Below are positions 7,780 to 15,469 of a DNA stretch of 64,000 nucleotides, one piece after another; position 1 is the stretch's first letter; every line of letters starts with the position of its first letter. Where the stretch lies: assembly GCF_947496985.1 (NCBI RefSeq), contig NZ_CANMEZ010000004.1:555073-619072 (forward strand). The letters are read 5' to 3'. The position numbers and the translations under genes were made by a program. The notes under the pieces were generated by a model. That model saw only the letters and a list, made by a program, of their open reading frames with translations. It searched no databases and was not told where the DNA came from. The DNA comes from an uncultured Kordia sp. (GTDB taxonomy: Bacteria > Bacteroidota > Bacteroidia > Flavobacteriales > Flavobacteriaceae).

Positions 7780-8289
7780 TTAGTCAAAAAAGCTAAAACC
7801 GTAATAGAAGGTTACCCAAACAATTACAGAAGAGAAAAATATTCCGATTGTATTTGCTAAAAATGCTTTTTTGCGTTCTATATTGAAAAGATAGGTTGCT
7901 ATTGTTCCTGCATATACACCTGTTCCTGGAATTGGAATCATCACAAATAACATTAATCCCCAAAAACCATATTTCTGAATTTTATCTTTTGCGCCTCGCT
8001 TTGCTTTTTTAGCAACAAATAAAGCTGCTTTTTTATAAAAATTCCAGTGTAATAGGTATCTATTAATATGGTCTAAGAAAAAGATCATTACAGGAAATAC
8101 CAATACATTTGCCACAAATGCAGCAACAAAAATAATATACGGATTCGCATCTGATTTCAGGCCAATCGGAATACCAACTTTGGCTTCTCCGAAAGGTGAA
8201 ATACTCCACAACATTGTTATAATTATATCTTCGATGACGGTTCTTTTTTTATAGCTGTGCAAAGCTAAGTCAATTTGTTCTGTGAACAA
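7780..8289 (-). CDS. COG2426-type small multidrug export-like membrane protein
   Basis: A 169-residue inner-membrane protein. It carries the two signatures of the Sm_multidrug_ex/COG2426 family: SPFGEAKVGIPIG at about residues 30-42 and PIPGTGVYAGT at about 120-130, each at the start of a membrane segment, with four or so hydrophobic helices in total. The family has been linked to small-molecule export, but its substrate is not established. An alternative start at the internal ATG (MLWSISPF) would shorten it by about 25 residues. The promoter for the EF-G leader begins about 40 bp beyond its stop codon. Confidence 0.75.
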   Translation of the reverse strand: MFTEQIDLALHSYKKRTVIEDIIITMLWSISPFGEAKVGIPIGLKSDANPYIIFVAAFVANVLVFPVMIFFLDHINRYLLHWNFYKKAALFVAKKAKRGAKDKIQKYGFWGLMLFVMIPIPGTGVYAGTIATYLFNIERKKAFLANTIGIFFSSVIVWVTFYYGFSFFD

Positions 8290-8381
8290 ATTTTAACATT
8301 GTAAAGTTTTGATAAAAAATCATGTTTATACAATTCTCTTCATTCATTTGCTTACAATTATCTATTACTATCGTATTTCAC

Positions 8382-8389
8382 TATATTTG
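8382..8389 (+). promoter_or_regulatory. -7 box upstream of the DUF1801 gene
   Basis: TATATTTG is an exact TAnnTTTG match 24 bp before the ATG at 8414. The -33 element is not clear. Confidence 0.45.
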
Positions 8390-8413
8390 AGACAATTAAA
8401 CCATTTATAATTT

Positions 8414-8851
8414 ATGAGTTCTACACGGATTATACACCCTGATTTTAAGAAATTTCTTCAATTAAAGCCACAAGTTTGTATCGATTTGTATGCAGACTTA
8501 CGAAATTATGTGCTGGAATTGTATCCTGAAGCAAATGAACTTGTATATCATACGCATGCATTAACAAGTGTTTTTTCAATTTCAGAGAAACTTTCTGATG
8601 CGTTTTGTATGATTCCGATATATACAAATCATTTGAATTTAGGTTTCAATAAAGGTGTACTTCTTAATGATCCGAATAAATTGTTAGTAGGTACAGGAAA
8701 ATTGATTCGGCATATTCCTATAAAAAGTGTTGCCGATTATCGAAATGATTCTGTTAAAAAATTGATTACCTTAGCTATAGAACTTTCTCTTTCTGACATG
8801 AAAACTCCTTCTAAAATGTTTGGAAAGACTATTTCTAAGATAAAAAAGTAA
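8414..8851 (+). CDS. DUF1801 domain protein
   Basis: A 145-residue cytoplasmic protein with the YdhG/DUF1801 fold pattern: LYADLRNYVLELYPEANELVYHT at the start (helix, then strand), a central hydrophobic beta region (FCMIPIYTNHLNLGF), a GTGKLIRHIPI motif and a C-terminal helix. Members are small intracellular proteins, some proposed to bind iron chaperone partners or cope with stress; no enzymatic role is established. It is monocistronic with a good -7 box upstream. Confidence 0.75.
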   Translation: MSSTRIIHPDFKKFLQLKPQVCIDLYADLRNYVLELYPEANELVYHTHALTSVFSISEKLSDAFCMIPIYTNHLNLGFNKGVLLNDPNKLLVGTGKLIRHIPIKSVADYRNDSVKKLITLAIELSLSDMKTPSKMFGKTISKIKK

Positions 8852-8928
8852 CATTGAATTAATTATGACTACTAATAAAAGAAAGTTGAATGATGGAAGT
8901 TGGAACTATTTAATTAATAATTTGAATT

Positions 8929-9360
8929 ATGTTAGGACTTTGGATAGCTGAATTAGTAGCTGAATTTTATATTCTAAAAGAAGAATTTTTCTCTGGTGAA
9001 AAAGCAAGAACTCGTGTATTGAAAGCATACATTATTGTTCCAATAATTGTTTTTGGTGTGTGTGTTCTGTTCTTTTCATTTATTTCGCCTATGCAGAAAA
9101 AAAATAAAACCAAGGATAAGATGTTGTCAGCTGTGTATCTTTTAAAGCTTGAAAAAGAAACTACTGGCAAATTTCCTGATGACTTAGGAAGTTTTTCAAG
9201 AAGAAATCCTATTCATGGAGATTTAACTGTTGATAGTTGGGATCATGAAATTTTCTATGAAAAGACTGAAAATGGTGAAGATTTTATACTTATTTCAAAA
9301 GGAAAAGATGGAAAGTTACACACTGAAGATGATATTGTTTTTCATAAACAGGTAAAATAA
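8929..9360 (+). CDS. GspG-like pseudopilin-fold membrane protein, copy 1
   Basis: A 143-residue protein with one membrane segment at about 33-52 and a C-terminal domain matching the T2SS GspG major pseudopilin core: a helix (KDKMLSAVYLLKLEKET), then GKFPDDLGSF, DSWDHEIFYE and ISKGKDGKLHTEDDI, where the Asp-rich loop corresponds to the calcium site of GspG. The N-terminus lacks the prepilin peptidase site with its Glu at +5, so it is probably membrane-anchored rather than assembled in a pilus. A paralogue follows 56 bp downstream. No other T2SS or type IV pilus gene is nearby. The exact start is uncertain. Confidence 0.6.
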   Translation: MLGLWIAELVAEFYILKEEFFSGEKARTRVLKAYIIVPIIVFGVCVLFFSFISPMQKKNKTKDKMLSAVYLLKLEKETTGKFPDDLGSFSRRNPIHGDLTVDSWDHEIFYEKTENGEDFILISKGKDGKLHTEDDIVFHKQVK

Positions 9361-9416
9361 AAACATTTTTTTTAAATACCAGCTACTTTTCTTACATTTT
9401 AGTATATTTACTTTAT

Positions 9417-9800
9417 ATGTCAAGCATCTTATCTTTTCGAAAAATCATTTCTTATACTAGTATTGGTTTATTTATGTTGATTTCTGTTATTTTTCTTTCA
9501 TCCTATATTCCTTTACGAAAGAAAACAACAACCATAGATAAGTTATATACGGTAATGTCCTTATTATATTTTGAAAAATTAGACACAGATGGTGAATACC
9601 CGTTTGATTTAGAGTGTTTTAAAGATAATCCTTTTGATGATGAAGATGTACTTATAGACAGTTGGGGAAATCCATTTTATTATGAACTTCTTGATGATGG
9701 CAAAAAATATTTTCTGATTTCTGCTGGTAAAGATGGTATATTATTTACGGAAGATGATATCGATTCTGATCTTTATAATTTTCTGTATAGAGATAAATAA
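9417..9800 (+). CDS. GspG-like pseudopilin-fold membrane protein, copy 2
   Basis: A 127-residue paralogue of the preceding gene, with a membrane segment at about 12-32, then the same pattern: helix (DKLYTVMSLLYFEKL), GEYPFDLECF, DSWGNPFYYE, ISAGKDGILFTEDDI. The DSWGNPFYYE motif is closer to the GspG consensus (DPWGNPY) than in copy 1. It probably shares a transcript with copy 1. Function unknown outside a secretion system. Confidence 0.6.
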   Translation: MSSILSFRKIISYTSIGLFMLISVIFLSSYIPLRKKTTTIDKLYTVMSLLYFEKLDTDGEYPFDLECFKDNPFDDEDVLIDSWGNPFYYELLDDGKKYFLISAGKDGILFTEDDIDSDLYNFLYRDK

Positions 9801-10076
9801 TTTTATCATTTCTTCATAAAAGACTTTATAAACATCTGAAACCTATATACCCTGAACATTCATAATTGATTTCTTTAGGTTACATTTCTACAATTTTCTA
9901 TTTGGCAATCAATCATTAAAAACTTAATGACAAAGCTTTCCTACTTTCCCGAATAGAGCACTACTCAAGTATTTTATATAAAACGGATACTATTTTGGTA
10001 AAAAAAAGCATTAAATATGCAATAGATTCAAAAAGTATCGTCTTTTAAATCAAAAGCCATTGTAAAAAGGTTTTAA

Positions 10077-10616
10077 ATGAATTTGGAATCAGATAATAAT
10101 AAAAAACTTAAAGATTTTTTTGGAAGAGAATATCAATCTCTCAAGGTTTTTGTGAACACCAAAATAAGAGATACCGCAAATCGTACTGCGGAAGATATTA
10201 TTCAGGATGTTGCTTTAAAACTATTTTCTGGAGCTGATAGGTACGCTCCTATTAATAATGTTGCTGGTTTTGTGTATACATCCATACGAAATAGGATTAT
10301 TGATATTATGCGAAAACCTAAAAAAACGGAACCTATAAAGATTGATAATGAATTTTCTGAGATCGCAGAAATGTTGCAACAGTCTTCAGATGATCAAGTT
10401 TCAGAAGAAAAGATTTTAGTTTTAAAGAATTGCATTCACCAGCTTAGTCCACCATATAGAGATATTATTATTGCAGTTGATATTGAAGGGTATTCATATA
10501 AAGAGATTTCAAATGAAACAGGAATTCCTGAAGGAACTTTAATGTCCAGACGTCATAGAGCTATTGGAATATTGTATAAAAAAATTGAATTAGAAATTAA
10601 TAAACAAAAAATATAA
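10077..10616 (+). CDS. ECF-type RNA polymerase sigma-70 factor
   Basis: A 179-residue sigma factor with region 2 at about residues 15-85 (AEDIIQDVALKLF, AGFVYTSIRNRIIDIMR) and region 4 at about 125-172 (LSPPYRDIIIAVDIEGYSYKEI, GIPEGTLMSRRHRA). It heads a three-gene operon with a membrane protein 6 bp downstream and an HMA-like small protein after that, and the membrane protein could be its anti-sigma factor. The 276 bp upstream contain no gene that I can see. Confidence 0.85.
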   Translation: MNLESDNNKKLKDFFGREYQSLKVFVNTKIRDTANRTAEDIIQDVALKLFSGADRYAPINNVAGFVYTSIRNRIIDIMRKPKKTEPIKIDNEFSEIAEMLQQSSDDQVSEEKILVLKNCIHQLSPPYRDIIIAVDIEGYSYKEISNETGIPEGTLMSRRHRAIGILYKKIELEINKQKI

Positions 10617-10622
10617 GATATC

Positions 10623-11024
10623 ATGAAAAATTATTTTGCACATAAAATGAGAAAAAAATCTCCTTTAGAAATTGTAGGGATCATCATTTTTGGAATTATT
10701 GCAATTACTGGATTAGCCATTTTGTTTGGTTTTGTAATTATGTGGTTATGGAATTGGTTGATGCCCGAAATTTTTGGACTCACTACAATTAACTATTGGC
10801 AAGCTGTTGGTCTATTTATATTGTTTAAAGTACTACTTGGCGGTTGCGGAGGAGGAAAATCATCTAAAAAATGTAAAGATCATGACACTAAAAAATCGAA
10901 AAGTGATTTTTCTAAATGGGAACATTATGATAAGTTTTGGGAAGAAGAAGGTGATCGACTTTATGAGGAATACATAGAACGAAAAGAAAAGAAAATACAA
11001 ACAGACGAATCGGAATTACGCTAA
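10623..11024 (+). CDS. Small membrane protein in the ECF sigma operon (possible anti-sigma partner)
   Basis: A 133-residue protein with two membrane helices at about 16-42 and 58-76, a short LLGGCGGGKSSKKC loop after the second, and a charged helical C-tail (KWEHYDKFWEEEGDRLYEEY). It begins 6 bp after the sigma factor stop. It is not a recognised zinc-binding anti-sigma factor; the partner role rests only on gene order. Confidence 0.55.
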   Translation: MKNYFAHKMRKKSPLEIVGIIIFGIIAITGLAILFGFVIMWLWNWLMPEIFGLTTINYWQAVGLFILFKVLLGGCGGGKSSKKCKDHDTKKSKSDFSKWEHYDKFWEEEGDRLYEEYIERKEKKIQTDESELR

Positions 11025-11041
11025 ATATCATCATTATTCTT

Positions 11042-11260
11042 ATGGAAATACTCATCTTTCAAACTGACATAGCATCAGAAGAAGAAGTAATGCATTTAAA
11101 AACTGTTTTTAATAATCATTCAGATATTATAAATTGGTCTGTTGATTTTGAAGATATAGACAATGTACTACGTATTGAAGCCAATTCAAATTTAACAGAA
11201 AACACTGTTATTAAATTAGTTAAGAAGCAAAAATTTAATATTAAAACAATGCTAGATTAA
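11042..11260 (+). CDS. Small protein with HMA/ferredoxin-like fold, no metal site
   Basis: A 72-residue cytoplasmic protein with the beta-alpha-beta-beta-alpha-beta pattern of heavy-metal-associated domains (MEILIFQTDI, then a helix, INWSVDFEDI, VLRIEANS, a second helix), but the CxxC metal-binding pair is absent. Similar short proteins follow sigma factors or metal transporters in Bacteroidota. It is probably translated with the ECF sigma operon. Confidence 0.5.
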   Translation: MEILIFQTDIASEEEVMHLKTVFNNHSDIINWSVDFEDIDNVLRIEANSNLTENTVIKLVKKQKFNIKTMLD

Positions 11261-11277
11261 ACAAATATCAATTGTAA

Positions 11278-11940
11278 CTACTTTTTAAATATTTCCTGAA
11301 TTTTGCTATGTTGAATTTCTTTAAAATCTGAAATCACCATATTGGCAATGCTATAATCTTGGTTTTTAGAATGTACACTATCGTATCCAACACAAAAAAT
11401 TCCAGCTGCGTTTGCTGCTTTTATTCCATTGGTTGAGTCTTCAATCACCATACAATTTGAGCGTTCATAACCTGTTGCAAACGCAGCTTTTTCAAAGATT
11501 TCAGGATGTGGTTTTGATTGTTTTAAATCGGCTCCGCTAAATTTTGCAATGAAGTATTGATTTAAGTTAAATCGTTCAAAAACATTATTGATTGTCATCA
11601 TAGAAGCTGAAGATGCTAACACCAGTTTTAAATCATTTTCATGATATTCCTTAATGATGTCTAAAACACCGTCTATTAATGTTAAACTCGGATCATTTGC
11701 AAATAAATGTTTGAAGTTGTTTCGTTTTAACTGTACCAACGTTTCTGGAGCTTCTGATAAACTAAAATGATCACATAATTTTCTACAGATATTTATGGTT
11801 GATTGTCCTGTAAACGATTGATATAATTGTGGAGAAACATCTATTCCAACTTCATCAAACATTCCATTGTAAGCTTTGTGATGCAATGGTTCAGTATCTA
11901 CAATTACACCATCCATATCGAATAAAACTCCTTTTAACAT
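11278..11940 (-). CDS. HAD superfamily phosphatase, beta-phosphoglucomutase-like
   Basis: A 220-residue cytoplasmic hydrolase or phosphomutase. Motif I is FDMDGVIVDTEP with Asp8 nucleophile and Asp10 acid, motif II ends in LASSAS, motif III is KPHPEIF and motif IV VIEDSTNG. The four-helix cap insert lies at about 15-85. This set matches subfamily IA enzymes such as beta-phosphoglucomutase and phosphoglycolate-type phosphatases; the true substrate cannot be told from sequence. It is convergent with the ECF operon. Confidence 0.85.
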   Translation of the reverse strand: MLKGVLFDMDGVIVDTEPLHHKAYNGMFDEVGIDVSPQLYQSFTGQSTINICRKLCDHFSLSEAPETLVQLKRNNFKHLFANDPSLTLIDGVLDIIKEYHENDLKLVLASSASMMTINNVFERFNLNQYFIAKFSGADLKQSKPHPEIFEKAAFATGYERSNCMVIEDSTNGIKAANAAGIFCVGYDSVHSKNQDYSIANMVISDFKEIQHSKIQEIFKK

Positions 11941-12072
11941 TGCTTTCTATTTTTGGCGAATATAAGTAAAAGTGAATTTATACAAGATTATGAGAAAGTT
12001 ATCTTTTACGGAAATGAAGATTATGCTTAGAATTGAAAAAATTAGTACTATTGTATTCTCAAACGATATTTT

Positions 12073-12726
12073 ATGATAATTCACGATTTCACTACACAAT
12101 CTTCTTTATTAAATCAATTTATTTCTGAATTGCGCGATGTTACGATTCAAAAGGATTCCATGCGCTTTCGTAGAAATATTGAACGTGTTGGAGAAATTCT
12201 GAGTTATGAAAGTAGTAAAGTATTAGAAAGTAGTTTCGAAACCGTAACAACGCCATTAGGAACAAAAGAAATGACTTTACCCATAAAAGATGTGGTTATT
12301 TGTTCTATTCTTCGTGCTGGTTTGCCATTGCATCAAGGCGTTTTAAACTATTTTGATCAGGCTGAAAATGCTTTTGTTTCTGCGTATCGTGATCATATTG
12401 ATGATGGAGACGAATTTGAAATTGTCGTAAATTATATGGCAACGCCATCCTTAGAAGGAAAAACATTATTATTGGTTGATCCTATGTTGGCTACTGGTCG
12501 TACGATGAAAAATGTATATGACGTATTGTTACAACAAGGAACGCCAAAAAACATACATATTATGTCTGTATTAGGTTCTACAGAAGGTGTTGATTATGTA
12601 CAAGATCACTTTCCTGAAGACACACATTTATGGATTGCTGCTGTTGATGAGAAATTAAATTCTCGCGGTTATATTGTTCCTGGATTGGGCGATGCAGGTG
12701 ATTTGGCGTATGGTTCAAAGCTTTAA
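12073..12726 (+). CDS. upp: Uracil phosphoribosyltransferase
   Basis: A 217-residue enzyme that salvages uracil with PRPP to UMP in the cytoplasm. It has the type I phosphoribosyltransferase fold with the PRPP loop LLVDPMLATGRTM at about residues 136-148, the upstream ICSILRAGLPLH segment and the C-terminal uracil-binding GYIVPGLGDAGD motif. Length fits the family. It is a single-gene unit ending before an interspersed repeat and a bidirectional terminator. Confidence 0.95.
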   Translation: MIIHDFTTQSSLLNQFISELRDVTIQKDSMRFRRNIERVGEILSYESSKVLESSFETVTTPLGTKEMTLPIKDVVICSILRAGLPLHQGVLNYFDQAENAFVSAYRDHIDDGDEFEIVVNYMATPSLEGKTLLLVDPMLATGRTMKNVYDVLLQQGTPKNIHIMSVLGSTEGVDYVQDHFPEDTHLWIAAVDEKLNSRGYIVPGLGDAGDLAYGSKL

Positions 12727-12737
12727 TCTATAAAAGC

Positions 12738-12761
12738 TTCTCGACTGCGCTCGAAGTGACA
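12738..12761. repeat. Short interspersed GC-rich repeat
   Basis: A 24-bp stretch with core CGACTGCGCTCGAAGTGAC, out of character with the AT-rich surroundings, just after upp. From memory this sequence recurs in intergenic regions of many Flavobacteriia; only one copy is in this window. Confidence 0.45.
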
Positions 12762-12835
12762 AGTTTTAATTTTTATAAGCTTAACGTTTTATATTAGAAC
12801 TTTCACATTAAACTCACGTTAATCCATAAAAAAAC

Positions 12836-12870
12836 AAAAACTCTGCATTATTTTACTAACGAGAGTTTTT
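12836..12870. terminator. Bidirectional intrinsic terminator between upp and the ClpP-fold lipoprotein
   Basis: The stem AAAAACTCT with AGAGTTTTT, 17-nt loop, A/T tracts on both sides, placed between two convergent genes. Confidence 0.65.
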
Positions 12871-12875
12871 TTAAT

Positions 12876-13499
12876 TTACTGTGTAATTAATTCGTACTGT
12901 GTAATTTCTGCTTCTGTCATCCAATGAATGTTGGCTGCTGAAGCTGCATTAATCGTATAGAAATAAAAATCTCTCGACCATTGATTTGAATAACCAATGC
13001 CTTCATAATATTCAATATAACGCAAGTGTTCACTGCTACTTGTTGGAAAATCTGTAGCTTCATTTCCATTTCCATCTGCCCATGAATGGACTCCTATTTG
13101 TGTATTAGTTCCTCTTGTTCTTTGTATTCCTGCTAAGAAAAAATCTACACCTCCAGAAGCAATCAATCCATTGTTTAATATATGTGTATTGATTCCTTTT
13201 TGATGAACCTTCACTCCTACTTGAAGATTAATTTCATCGTCACTAGAGCCTGGAACTTCTGCTATGTGAATTTGCTTTATATCTGGATATGCAGCTAACA
13301 TATTATTAAAATCTTGCAATGTTCTACTTTTTATTTCTCCGTTCATAACCACCGTTTCATTATCCGATTGTACTGTAAAAATATCAAAAACTGTAGTTGA
13401 AGAACTGTTTGTATTCGTGTCATCGTCATTTTTACATGCAATGAATAATACTGCAACACATAATAGCAATAATGAATATTTTATGTTTATTTTTTTCAT
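12876..13499 (-). CDS. ClpP/crotonase-fold lipoprotein, short form
   Basis: A 207-residue lipoprotein with lipobox VLFIAC (Cys22) followed by an Asp-rich tether. The C-terminal domain has the pattern of ClpP-fold periplasmic proteins related to COG3904: a strand-helix region (DIKQIHIAEVPGSSDDE), NGLIASGGVDFFLAGIQRT, where the Ser before Gly-Gly occupies the catalytic serine position, and QIGVHSWADG, where His takes the catalytic histidine place. Both motifs are shared with the longer upstream neighbour, 15 bp away. It may be a peptidase or only a binding fold. It is the last gene of the operon before a terminator. Confidence 0.6.
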   Translation of the reverse strand: MKKINIKYSLLLLCVAVLFIACKNDDDTNTNSSSTTVFDIFTVQSDNETVVMNGEIKSRTLQDFNNMLAAYPDIKQIHIAEVPGSSDDEINLQVGVKVHQKGINTHILNNGLIASGGVDFFLAGIQRTRGTNTQIGVHSWADGNGNEATDFPTSSSEHLRYIEYYEGIGYSNQWSRDFYFYTINAASAANIHWMTEAEITQYELITQ

Positions 13500-13514
13500 A
13501 GTAATTTTTATTAA

Positions 13515-14576
13515 TTATTGTTCTAGTTTCCAATCTGTCATCTCTTTAACTGACATATAATGTACTGTTTCTGGCGGTGCTGCTGAAAGTGTATAGAAGT
13601 AAAAATCTGGACCATTTTTTTCTCCAAGCATTTGTGTAAAGTATGCTATTTGATATTGATGTGCTGGATGATCTTTTGGCAATTCGTCTGCTTTTATATT
13701 TTCTCCTGCCCAAGAATGTACACCTAGTTTTGCTCCTTTAGTTATGGTTCTTTTGTTTCCTGCGCAAAATAAATCAACTCCTCCAGAAGCAATATTACTA
13801 TCCACTAGTACTTTTGTATTTAATCCTGCTTCTCTTAAAATACGTCCTGTATGCATGTTTACAGCATCATTGATAGATCCATCAATTTGTGTTAACACTA
13901 TTGTTTTAACGTTTTTATGATTGTCAATTATGTCTTTTATCTGGTGATAAGTAATTGTTCCTAAAGTACCCGAAAGGTATGCTTCATTGCCTTTGATTTC
14001 TATTTTACTGTTTCCAGCTCCCATTACCGCTTCATTTCCTTTTATTGCAAACGTGTATTCGCTTTCTCCTTTCAATGTTCCACTGATTTGTACGTTGAAA
14101 TCTTCGTCAACTGTTCCGTTTGCAGTTCCTTGTGCTACCATTTCTGGTTCATTGTTTTCATCAGTAATATCACCTTTCAAATAAATTGCATTTGCTTCAA
14201 AACTTCCTTTTTTTCCGTATTCAATATCATTTTCCGAAACAATGACTAAGACAGTTTCTTGCATGTTTTTAAATGAAGTAACGAATAAGATGTTACCTTC
14301 TTGTTGTTCTGGAAAAAAGAAATTTATTTCATGTTTTTTACCATTCAAAGTAATTGAAGCATCTTTTAGTAATTTCATTTGTGCTTTTACAACACTATCA
14401 ATATCTTTCTTGGCAATTCCTTCATCTTCAAAACCTTCCCAGCATTTATTTTTATACCAGTATCCATCTTTTTCTGCACAGGCTTGTTGTGTACTTGCAC
14501 TTATTGCTTTTTGCCCATTACAAGAAGTAATGACACAAAGAAATAAAAAGCCTACACTCCATAGTATATTTTTCAT
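13515..14576 (-). CDS. ClpP/crotonase-fold lipoprotein, long form
   Basis: A 353-residue lipoprotein (lipobox CVITSC, Cys19) with an N-terminal Cys-rich patch (KDGYWYKNKCWEG) and a middle beta-rich region of about 60-190 that is not in the shorter paralogue. Its C-terminal third repeats the paralogue's ClpP-fold signatures: NIASGGVDLFCAGNKRT and KLGVHSWAGEN, plus the YFYTLSAAPPETVHYM end. The two genes plus a broken small membrane gene upstream look like one operon. The biochemical role is unknown. Confidence 0.6.
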   Translation of the reverse strand: MKNILWSVGFLFLCVITSCNGQKAISASTQQACAEKDGYWYKNKCWEGFEDEGIAKKDIDSVVKAQMKLLKDASITLNGKKHEINFFFPEQQEGNILFVTSFKNMQETVLVIVSENDIEYGKKGSFEANAIYLKGDITDENNEPEMVAQGTANGTVDEDFNVQISGTLKGESEYTFAIKGNEAVMGAGNSKIEIKGNEAYLSGTLGTITYHQIKDIIDNHKNVKTIVLTQIDGSINDAVNMHTGRILREAGLNTKVLVDSNIASGGVDLFCAGNKRTITKGAKLGVHSWAGENIKADELPKDHPAHQYQIAYFTQMLGEKNGPDFYFYTLSAAPPETVHYMSVKEMTDWKLEQ

Positions 14577-14587
14577 TTGTTGTGTTT

Positions 14588-14794
14588 TTATAAATTGTTA
14601 TTTTTTTTTAAACCTCTCAATAAGTAATAACTAAGAATGATGATTCCTGGTAAAATTACGACTAAGTCAACCCGCATGATTGAACCTTCAACCGTTTCTG
14701 CCCATTTGATCACTTGCAATTCCCATATCAAAAAAATGGTTCAAGTGATGAGTAAAAGAGCTAGATTTTCTTTTTTATAATTTTTAAAATTCAT
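14588..14794 (-). pseudogene. Small membrane protein gene interrupted by one in-frame TGA
   Basis: A 69-codon frame from ATG at 14794 to TAA at 14588 is intact except for TGA at codon 18 (14741-14743). The halves read MNFKNYKKENLALLLIT and then TIFLIWELQVIKW, EGSIMRVDLVVILP and IIILSYYLLRG, giving two good membrane helices across the stop. The missing residue would most easily be Trp (TGG to TGA). It starts the ClpP-fold operon, 11 bp before the next gene. A nonsense mutation or sequencing error is most likely. Confidence 0.6.
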
Positions 14795-14841
14795 CTTAGT
14801 GATTTTGGTAAATTTGATGGTTGGTTAGCTTAAAAAAAGAT

Positions 14842-15321
14842 TTACTCTTTTTCCTTTTGTTTTTGCTCTTTTACACGTTTAAAAATATATCGTGTTATGT
14901 AGATTCCTTGTCCATCTTCTTCTCCTGCATCACTTTCAACTCCACTAACAACAAAAGATAATTCCCAGCCTTCATCTCCCATTGTATTAATCTTTGAAGT
15001 CACCACAGCATCATTGGCTACAATATTTTGAAAACGAATTCCACCAAGGTTATAGAAGTTTAATAGTTTTGTTTCTTCGAAATTCTTTACACGAATGTCT
15101 TTTCTTTTCGATTTGTTTCTTTTATCATTCTCTTCTGAACGATTTGAAGTGAAGCTTTTATAATCTCTTTCTTCTGAAGCAGATATCAATCGTGATCTAC
15201 CTAATCCGTTTGCTACAATTGATTCTACACTTGTAATTACTTTGTATTCGTATTTTTGTTGTGCGTTTGCTCCGAATACGGATCCAAGGATTAATAATCC
15301 TAATACAATTACTTTTTTCAT
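14842..15321 (-). CDS. Secreted protein with DUF4177-like C-terminus
   Basis: A 159-residue protein with a signal peptide (cleavage near AQQ at residue 20), a charged middle (DKRNKSKRKDIRV) and a C-terminal beta motif matching DUF4177: NTMGDEGWELSFVV followed by YITRYIFKR. It would act in the periplasm or at the outer membrane. Function unknown; single-gene unit. Confidence 0.6.
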   Translation of the reverse strand: MKKVIVLGLLILGSVFGANAQQKYEYKVITSVESIVANGLGRSRLISASEERDYKSFTSNRSEENDKRNKSKRKDIRVKNFEETKLLNFYNLGGIRFQNIVANDAVVTSKINTMGDEGWELSFVVSGVESDAGEEDGQGIYITRYIFKRVKEQKQKEKE

Positions 15322-15469
15322 ATTATTGTTTTTAAAGTTTATTCGACTTCGAATTTGTTTCTACAAATATGAAATGTAATTGTTCTAAAAAGGTCTTGGA
15401 TATAGATAGGTAAGTCTGAAATCGTGATTTTAGACTCTTTTACATAATTCTGGACTCTGGACTAGTGAA

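Noticed and set aside
8865..8951. A 28-codon ORF (MTTNKRKLNDG...) between the DUF1801 and pseudopilin genes
   Set aside because: It overlaps the start of the next gene in another frame, has no promoter or terminator of its own and no family-like features.
14741..14743. UGA read as selenocysteine
   Set aside because: No SECIS-like element nearby, the family is a small membrane protein and Flavobacteriia rarely carry the Sec machinery; Trp to stop is simpler.
15412..15437. Imperfect inverted repeat AAGTCTGAAATC/GATTTTAGACTC after the 7TM-AraC gene
   Set aside because: Stem has a mismatch and no U-tract on the minus strand, so it was not called a terminator.
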